NCBI RefSeq assembly: GCF_009827655.1
Contig: NZ_WTYV01000003.1
Span: 186,001-250,000 of the forward strand
Length of the DNA stretch: 64,000 nucleotides
Direction: 5' to 3'
Source: Alteraurantiacibacter buctensis
Lineage (GTDB): Bacteria; Pseudomonadota; Alphaproteobacteria; Sphingomonadales; Sphingomonadaceae
Shown: piece by piece, positions 58,807-64,000 of the stretch
Position numbering within the stretch: the first letter of the stretch is position 1
How the letters are laid out: every line of letters starts with the position of its first letter
Translations under genes and position numbers: made by a program
The notes under the pieces: generated by a model
The model's database searches: none
What the model was told of the DNA's origin: nothing
Seen by the model: the letters and a program-made list of their open reading frames with translations, nothing else

Positions 58807-59561
58807 GGGGCCGGACACTGCTTGCCGCGCTGTTGCTGGTGACCGGCGGCGTCATCCTGCCCGCGCACCCGCGCGCCCAGGAAGCCGTGGCGCGTGATCC
58901 GGTGGATTTCTCGGGTCTGTGGGTCATCTCCAACCGCTCGCAGAACGGCAACCTAGACGAGAACCTGCAGCCGATGCAGCCTGAGGACTACCTCACCCCC
59001 GCCGCGCTGGCAGCCACGCGAGAGGTGCGCCCCGCGCTGGATCCCAGCGTGCTGTGCCTGCCCGGCCTGCCGCGCCATTTCTCTGGCCCCTACCCGATCG
59101 AGATCGTCCAGCGGCCGGGGCGGGTGGCGATGCTGTTCGAATGGGATACGGTGTTCCGCCTGGTCTATACCGACGGGCGCGATCATCCCGATCCGCTGGA
59201 TGACACCCGCTTCTTCGGCCACGCCACGGCACACTGGGAAGGGCAGACGCTGGTGGTCGACACCACCAACTTCAACGGCAAGACCTGGCTGATGGGCAAC
59301 GGCATCCCCATCAGCACTGAAGCGCGGATGACCGAGCGGATCAGCCTGGAGGAGGATGCCCGCACGCTGGTAATTGCCGTGAAGTTCGAAGACCCGGTGA
59401 ACCTCACCCGCCCGGTCCATCGCCGCCATGTCTACAACCGGCGCGATGACTGGGCGATCCGCGAATACATCTGTGCCGAGGCCAACCGCGACAACGTTTT
59501 CAGCAACCAGGCCGGCGGTATGGGCTCCCTGACCGCCGAGGATGTGCTTCCCGCCGATTAG
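58803..59561 (+). CDS. Exported hypothetical protein (DUF6152-partner type, second copy)
   Basis: 252 residues from a GTG overlapping the DUF6152 stop. Signal peptide LLAALLLVTGGVILPAHPRA. Mature start VDFSGLWVISNRSQ, then EIVQRPGRVAMLFEWDTVFR, ATAHWEGQTLVVDTTNFNGK, ARMTERISLEEDARTLVIAV and WAIREYICAEANRDN; these match the paralog at 57118 but lack its proline run. Converges with the cytochrome c gene with a 4-base overlap. Beta-rich, periplasmic, unknown role. Confidence 0.78.
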   Translation: MRGRTLLAALLLVTGGVILPAHPRAQEAVARDPVDFSGLWVISNRSQNGNLDENLQPMQPEDYLTPAALAATREVRPALDPSVLCLPGLPRHFSGPYPIEIVQRPGRVAMLFEWDTVFRLVYTDGRDHPDPLDDTRFFGHATAHWEGQTLVVDTTNFNGKTWLMGNGIPISTEARMTERISLEEDARTLVIAVKFEDPVNLTRPVHRRHVYNRRDDWAIREYICAEANRDNVFSNQAGGMGSLTAEDVLPAD

Positions 59562-59893
59562 TCCGCGTTGCGGGTGGCCAGCCAGCGGGCGAGGGCGTCG
59601 AGCTCTGCGTCGCTGATCTCGGTCGGAGTGAACTGCGGCATCGAGCCGATCCCGCGCCGCACGGCGTGGCGCACCAGAATTTCGGGCAACACTTCGCGCT
59701 CCAGCAATTCAGCCTGGTCCGGCGGAGTGCGCCGCGCCAGCGAGCGCGTACCCCAGCCGCGCGCGTCGTGGCAGAACACGCAGCGCTGGGCGAAGATATC
59801 TTCTCCGGTGCGCGAAGGCGGTGCCTCTTGCGCGCCAGCCGCAAGGGTCGACAAGGCGAGCGCGCCGACTGCAAGTGTGATGGTCAGTTTCAT
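59558..59893 (-). CDS. Periplasmic c-type cytochrome (flavoprotein partner)
   Basis: 111 residues with a signal peptide (MKLTITLAVGALALSTLAAG). Single heme site CVFCH (about residue 38); distal Met likely in GSMPQFTPTEISDAELDALA. Its start overlaps the end of the VAO/PCMH-type flavoprotein gene (ATGA), so it is the electron acceptor subunit, as in 4-cresol dehydrogenase. Paralog of the cytochrome at 40774. Confidence 0.9.
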   Translation of the reverse strand: MKLTITLAVGALALSTLAAGAQEAPPSRTGEDIFAQRCVFCHDARGWGTRSLARRTPPDQAELLEREVLPEILVRHAVRRGIGSMPQFTPTEISDAELDALARWLATRNAD

Positions 59894-61455
59894 GCCCGCG
59901 CACTCCCGATGCCCTGTTTGCCGGGGGCAAGGATGTTGTTGGGATCAAGGCAGGCTTTCAGCCGCTCGTTCAGCGCAGGCAGCGCGCCCTGGCCGTCCTG
60001 GGCATTCCAGGTGTGCATCGCCTCGGCATCGTCCATGAAGGTGATGTGGCTGCGGTAAAGCCCTACGCCCATTGCCGAAACTTCCCTGCAAAGGGTGCGG
60101 AACAGGCGCTGGCAGGCGGCGGTCATCTCCGGATCGTCGCGCTTGTACAGCATATCCGCCACGAAGATCAGCGCCCGCCCGCCCATGCCGAACATGCCGA
60201 CCCAGGGGTCCAGGCCGTGTTCGAGGAAGCGCCGCTCGATCAGCTCGTAAACCTGTGTCACCCGGCTACCCACGGCAGCCACCACAGGCCCGAAATCGCT
60301 GTGTCCCCCGGGCGATCCGCGCCAATCGACGATGCCGAAGGGAGCGAGCGACACATCCTGCCGCATCCACGCCTGTTGCGGCTCGCCCTTCACCCAGCGG
60401 GTGTGCTCGATGCTGGCTTGCGGGAAATGGGCGGCGAAGTGCCGGTTGATCTTGTCGATCCGCAGGTCAATCCCGCCGGGCACGTGGTCGAACACGTTGA
60501 AGATCACGTTCCACCAGCCGCGCCCGCGCTCGGCCAGGCGGCGGGTGACCACCTCCTCCGGGATCGCGCCTTCGCCCTGCCACAGGTCGCTGCGCTGCGC
60601 GCCGCCTGTGCTCTGCCGCCAGGCGTTGGCGATGGTGTACGTGGCGTTGATTGTATCATCCAGCCGCAGCGGGCGCAGGGTATCGACCAGCCGCGCCAGA
60701 TCGCCCTTGGCGGGCACGCTGATGGTGAAGCCGGCCATGCCTTCGGGCTGCGGCATAAGCCACAGGCCCAGCTTGGTCACCACGGCAAAGTTCGACTGGG
60801 TGAACACGCCGTCCCAGTTGGGGCCGAAGGGCCACTTGAACGCCTGCCATTCCTGGCTGCCTTCGATGGCACCGAAGCCGGTGCGCACCAGCGTACCATC
60901 GGCCAGCATCACCTCCATCCCGCAGATCGTTTCCGCATGGATGCCATAGGGTGTGTAGCCCACGCCGTGTTCCAGCGCGTTGCCCATCACGCTGCCCCAG
61001 CTATGCGCTGCGCCGCTCATCCACAGGTTCGATTGCCGCCGGTCCAGCTCCGCCTTGAAGTCGAAATAACTGACGCCCGGTTCGACCACGGCATAGCCCA
61101 GGTCCTCGTTGATCTCGACGATGCGGTTCATCCGCTTGAGATCGAGCACCACGGTGCCCCGCAGGGCCGGGGCGGCGGTGCCATAGGCCAGGTTCTTGCC
61201 CATCGATACCGGCCACACGGGCACCTTGTGGGCATTGGCTGCCGCAAGCACCTGCGCTAGTTGATCGGTGTTTGCCGGGGCAACCGCAGCCGCTGTGGCA
61301 TGGGCATCGGGATCACCGATCGAGAAGGGATCGAGGTAGCTCGCCCGGTCTGCCTCGCTGGTAAAAACCCATTGCGGCCCCACCGCGGCGCGGAATGCCT
61401 CCAGCGCCGCATCCAACGCGGCTTGCGATGTGCCGGGGGGCAGGGGAGCGCTCAT
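59890..61455 (-). CDS. VAO/PCMH-family FAD-linked oxidase
   Basis: 521 residues from the ATG at 61455 (the same length class as p-cresol methylhydroxylase). FAD domain: VPVWPVSMGKNLAYGTAAPA, YAVVEPGVSYFDFKAEL and VMGNALEHGVGYTPYGIHAE; C-terminus LDPNNILAPGKQGIG. Where the protein at 41121 has RELHH, this one has RALIF, so the VAO-type covalent histidine is missing. PCMH itself uses a tyrosine elsewhere, so covalent binding is not excluded. No signal peptide is evident, though its cytochrome partner is exported. Expected to oxidise a para-substituted phenol. Probably under LacI control via 61512. Confidence 0.9.
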   Translation of the reverse strand: MSAPLPPGTSQAALDAALEAFRAAVGPQWVFTSEADRASYLDPFSIGDPDAHATAAAVAPANTDQLAQVLAAANAHKVPVWPVSMGKNLAYGTAAPALRGTVVLDLKRMNRIVEINEDLGYAVVEPGVSYFDFKAELDRRQSNLWMSGAAHSWGSVMGNALEHGVGYTPYGIHAETICGMEVMLADGTLVRTGFGAIEGSQEWQAFKWPFGPNWDGVFTQSNFAVVTKLGLWLMPQPEGMAGFTISVPAKGDLARLVDTLRPLRLDDTINATYTIANAWRQSTGGAQRSDLWQGEGAIPEEVVTRRLAERGRGWWNVIFNVFDHVPGGIDLRIDKINRHFAAHFPQASIEHTRWVKGEPQQAWMRQDVSLAPFGIVDWRGSPGGHSDFGPVVAAVGSRVTQVYELIERRFLEHGLDPWVGMFGMGGRALIFVADMLYKRDDPEMTAACQRLFRTLCREVSAMGVGLYRSHITFMDDAEAMHTWNAQDGQGALPALNERLKACLDPNNILAPGKQGIGSARA

Positions 61456-61511
61456 GTAGATGGTCCTGCAGGTGCCACGGCCAAAATTGACGACATATTC
61501 TCTCCCGGCCT

Positions 61512-61525
61512 TGCAAGCGTTTTCA
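61512..61525. promoter_or_regulatory. LacI-type operator TGCAAGCGTTTTCA
   Basis: A 14-bp element with central CG and the TG-AA-CG-TT-CA pattern of LacI/CcpA-type operators, between the divergent flavoprotein (57 bp) and carotenoid-oxygenase (82 bp) genes. It partly matches the one at 58342. Confidence 0.55.
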
Positions 61526-61606
61526 TATCGTGTTGATAATCTGGCCGTGCCTGTCAAGATGGCGGGGGATCGCAGGTCCGTAAAGGACCAAGGGCGAGAG
61601 GATGCA

Positions 61607-63073
61607 ATGACGCTAAGCTACGATAATCACCCGGCCCTGCGCGGGGCCATGGAACCCGCGCGGTTCGCCTCAGAGGTGTACGACTGCCTTGTGGAAGGAA
61701 CGATTCCGGCGGGCCTCAACGGTTCGTTCTTCCGCGTGGGTGCAGAGTGGTTCTACCCGCCCAAGTTCCCTGACGATTCGCCCTTTGCCGCCGATGGCAT
61801 CGCCTCGCGTTTCCGCATTGCCGATGGTTCCTGCGACTTTTCCGCCCGCTATGTGGAAACGCCGCGCTACCTGGCCAACAAGGCGGCGCGGCGGCAGCTC
61901 TTCGGATACTATCGCAACCCCTTTACCGATGAGCCGGAGGCGGAAGGCGTTCACGGCACGGTGGCCAACACCAACATCATCGTGTTCGCCGGCAAGCTGA
62001 TGGCGCTGAAGGAAGATGCGCTGCCTTATGTGGTCGATCCCGATACCTTGCGCACCGAAGGCACGAACGATTTCGGCGGTGACTACAAGGCCCCCACTTT
62101 CACCGCGCATCCCAAGGTGGATGGGCAGAGCGGCGAAATGGTCACCTATGGCTACGAGGCCGAGGGACTGGCCAGCAATGCCATCTGGATTTACACGATC
62201 GCACCTGACGGCACGGTGACAAGCGAGCGCAAGATCGCCGCGCCCTATCTGTCGATGGTCCACGATATCGCCATTTCGCAGAACTACATCCTGATCCCGG
62301 TCTACGGCATGGTTTCCAGCATGGAGCGCCTGCGGGAAGGCAAGGTCCACTGGGTCTGGGATGATACCGTGCCCAGCTATATCGGCGTGATGCCGCGGCG
62401 CGGCGACGGCGAGGTGGTGTGGATTGCCGGGCCGGAGATGGCCATGGTCCACACTTTCTCGGCGACGGACGAGGGCGGGGTGATCACCCTGCACGCGGCA
62501 GTCAGCGACTCGAACCCGTTCCCGTTCTTCCCGGACGTTCACGGCAAACCGTTCAACGGTGCGAAAGCGCGCACCACGGTGCGCAAGTATGTGATCGATC
62601 TCTCCCGCCCGCAGGATGGCTGGCAGGAGGAAGTGCTTTTCCCCGAATACGCCGGTGCCCTGTCGCGCATTGATGACCGGTTCCAGGGCCATCCGTTCCG
62701 CTACGGTTTCCTCAGCGCCTCGCACCCCTCGCTGGCATACGACGCGCAGGTGATGGGCCCGCGTGCGCCCAGCAATGGCATCTGCCGGTTCGATTTCCAG
62801 ACCGGGCAGGTGGACACGATGCATGCCGGCCCGACCGTGGCCCTGTCCGAAGTGGTCTTCGCCCCGCGCTCGCCGGATGCGCCCGAGGGCGATGGCTGGG
62901 TGCTGGCCTTCGCCACCGACTATGCCGACATGAAATCGCAGGTGATTATCGGCGACACGGCCAACTTGGCGGCCGGCCCCGTGGCGCGGATCAAGCTGCC
63001 GTTCCGCGCGCCGGGGCAGATCCACGGTAACTGGGTGCCGCAATGGATGATGCCGGGAGAAGGACAGGCATGA
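61607..63073 (+). CDS. Carotenoid-oxygenase-family dioxygenase (stilbene/isoeugenol-cleaving type)
   Basis: 488 residues from the ATG at 61607. The four iron-binding histidines of the seven-bladed propeller family can be placed at His168 (TAHPKVD), His219 (MVHDIAI), His282 (MVHTFSA) and His473 (IHGNWVP). Family openings FFRVGAEWFYPP and FAADGIASRFRI are present. The length fits bacterial lignostilbene dioxygenases and isoeugenol monooxygenase, which split a side-chain C=C of 4-hydroxyphenyl compounds. It overlaps the next gene, a VAO-type flavoprotein (ATGA), and is divergent from another, so alkene cleavage of a phenylpropenoid or stilbene is more likely than carotenoid cleavage. Confidence 0.88.
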   Translation: MTLSYDNHPALRGAMEPARFASEVYDCLVEGTIPAGLNGSFFRVGAEWFYPPKFPDDSPFAADGIASRFRIADGSCDFSARYVETPRYLANKAARRQLFGYYRNPFTDEPEAEGVHGTVANTNIIVFAGKLMALKEDALPYVVDPDTLRTEGTNDFGGDYKAPTFTAHPKVDGQSGEMVTYGYEAEGLASNAIWIYTIAPDGTVTSERKIAAPYLSMVHDIAISQNYILIPVYGMVSSMERLREGKVHWVWDDTVPSYIGVMPRRGDGEVVWIAGPEMAMVHTFSATDEGGVITLHAAVSDSNPFPFFPDVHGKPFNGAKARTTVRKYVIDLSRPQDGWQEEVLFPEYAGALSRIDDRFQGHPFRYGFLSASHPSLAYDAQVMGPRAPSNGICRFDFQTGQVDTMHAGPTVALSEVVFAPRSPDAPEGDGWVLAFATDYADMKSQVIIGDTANLAAGPVARIKLPFRAPGQIHGNWVPQWMMPGEGQA

Positions 63074-64000
63074 TCCCGATCCCGCCCGAGACGCTGGCCC
63101 GCGCGCTGGCCGAATTTGCCCGCATTGTCGGCGCAGACAATGTCTGGTCCGGCGATACCGCGCGCACGTCTTACGCCGATGCCATGGCCCCGCGCGATCC
63201 CGCCAGCTATGCGCCCGATGCCGCCGTCGCTCCCGCCAGCACCGATGAGGTGCAGGCGATCGTCCGAGTGGCGGCAGAGCTGGGCGTGCCGCTGTGGCCG
63301 ATCAGCCGGGGCAAGAACTTCGGCTATGGCGGGGCCGCGCCGCATATCCCCAATGTGGTGATGCTGGACATGGTCCGCATGAACCGCATCCTCGAATGCA
63401 ATGTCGAGATGGGCTATGTGGTTGTGGAGCCGGGGGTCAGCTTCGATGACCTCTACCACTACCTGGTGGACAACGACATTCCGCTGTGGATGTCCGCCCC
63501 TGCGCACACCTGGGGCAGCGTGCTGGGCAACGCGCTGGAGCGCGGTGTTGGCTATACCCCGTATGGCGAGCATGCCTCCAAGGTCTGCGGCATGGAAGTG
63601 GTGACCGCCGATGGCAGCCTCCTGCGCACCGGCATGGGGGCGATGGCAGGCAGCCAGACCTGGCATGGCTTCCCTTATGGCTATGGCCCCTCGTGGGACC
63701 CGGCCTTCATGCAGAGCAACTTCGGCGTGGTCACCCGCATGGGCCTGTGGCTGATGCCGCGCCCGGCGCAGACGCTGAACCTGGCGATGAAGCTGGACCG
63801 GGTGGAGGACCTGTCGCCCGCCATCGATGTGCTGCGGCCCCTGAAGCTGGATGGAACGGTCCAAGCCAACCCCTCGCTGGGCAACGTCATCCGATCGCTG
63901 GCGACGCGCGGCCCGCGGTCGGCGCTGTGGCAGGGGAGCGGGCCGATGCCGGCGGACGTGCTCGATGCCGCGCGCCAACAGGCCGGGGTGGGGCACTGGA
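63070..64000 (+). CDS. VAO/PCMH-family FAD-linked oxidase, 3' end outside window
   Basis: At least 310 residues, cut by the window end. The FAD domain is complete: VPLWPISRGKNFGYGGAAPH, YVVVEPGVSFDDLYHYLV and VLGNALERGVGYTPYGEHAS. It is more like the flavoprotein at 59890 than the one at 41121 (shared WMSAPAHTWGSV versus WMSGAAHSWGSV). It lacks a signal peptide. The catalytic and flavin-linkage part of the cap lies beyond the window. Coupled to the carotenoid-oxygenase-family gene by ATGA. Confidence 0.9.
   Translation, partial: MIPIPPETLARALAEFARIVGADNVWSGDTARTSYADAMAPRDPASYAPDAAVAPASTDEVQAIVRVAAELGVPLWPISRGKNFGYGGAAPHIPNVVMLDMVRMNRILECNVEMGYVVVEPGVSFDDLYHYLVDNDIPLWMSAPAHTWGSVLGNALERGVGYTPYGEHASKVCGMEVVTADGSLLRTGMGAMAGSQTWHGFPYGYGPSWDPAFMQSNFGVVTRMGLWLMPRPAQTLNLAMKLDRVEDLSPAIDVLRPLKLDGTVQANPSLGNVIRSLATRGPRSALWQGSGPMPADVLDAARQQAGVGHW

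Noticed and set aside
1-64000. tRNA, rRNA, insertion sequences, integrases, phage genes or replication origin
   Set aside because: None could be recognised on either strand; no transposase-like or integrase-like protein and no terminal inverted repeats around gene blocks were found.

Overview
The window is high-GC, gene-dense DNA with no rRNA, tRNA, transposase, integrase or CRISPR array that I can see. Gene content points to a sphingomonad-type alphaproteobacterium (Novosphingobium/Sphingobium-like): a TonB-dependent receptor, several lone Rieske oxygenases, VAO/PCMH flavoproteins with cytochrome c partners, a carotenoid/stilbene-cleavage-type oxygenase, a DUF6152 pair and many short-range regulators. 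This placement is inferred from content, not from a phylogenetic marker.

Region A (1-22.9 kb) looks like a glycoside-uptake and 3-keto-glycoside/C-glycoside catabolic cluster. It holds a TonB receptor, a GPH-type symporter, an exported nucleoside-hydrolase-like protein, and an operon with a C-glycoside deglycosidase-like alpha subunit (TIM barrel) and beta subunit (formerly DUF6379), a Gfo/Idh/MocA dehydrogenase, a second TIM-barrel isomerase and a GST. It also holds a Tat-exported gluconate-dehydrogenase-subunit-3-like protein coupled to a GMC oxidoreductase with a His/Asn pair, a Rieske oxygenase, and an operon with an MFS carrier, an esterase, a SnoaL-like lipoprotein and a DUF1080 (3-keto-glycoside hydrolase) protein. 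Four copies of a 16-bp dyad (TAGAAT-N4-ATTCTA type) sit in the promoter gaps of these operons and appear to tie them into one regulon. Proposed logic: oxidise the sugar at C3 in the periplasm, cleave the O- or C-glycosidic bond of the 3-keto sugar, then process sugar and aglycone separately.

Region B (22.9-43.5 kb) looks like aglycone/aromatic catabolism. It has two more Rieske oxygenases (possible O-demethylases), an O-methyltransferase, two group A flavin monooxygenases, a VOC extradiol-type dioxygenase, a FAH-family hydrolase with a cupin, a HisD/HpsN-like dehydrogenase with an SDR and a cyclase-family hydrolase, an ABM monooxygenase, a VAO-type flavoprotein with cytochrome c, and LysR, HxlR and TetR regulators. 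Five copies of a TCGATAGC-centred element lie 68-113 bp upstream of operon starts here.

Region C (43.5-56 kb) is a cell-surface locus. A NarL-type response regulator is followed by a 1,702-residue autotransporter with about 12 beta-strand repeats, three tandem DUF1176 proteins, two DUF3592 membrane proteins and a 7TM-type histidine kinase that is the likely partner of the distant regulator. Related C-run/G-run inverted repeats precede the regulator, the autotransporter and the DUF3592-kinase operon.

Region D (56-64 kb) holds a LacI repressor, two oppositely oriented copies of a DUF6152-plus-partner gene pair, a second VAO/PCMH flavoprotein plus cytochrome c, a four-histidine carotenoid-oxygenase-family enzyme and a third VAO-type flavoprotein cut by the window end. 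Two LacI-type palindromes lie in the two divergent promoter gaps.
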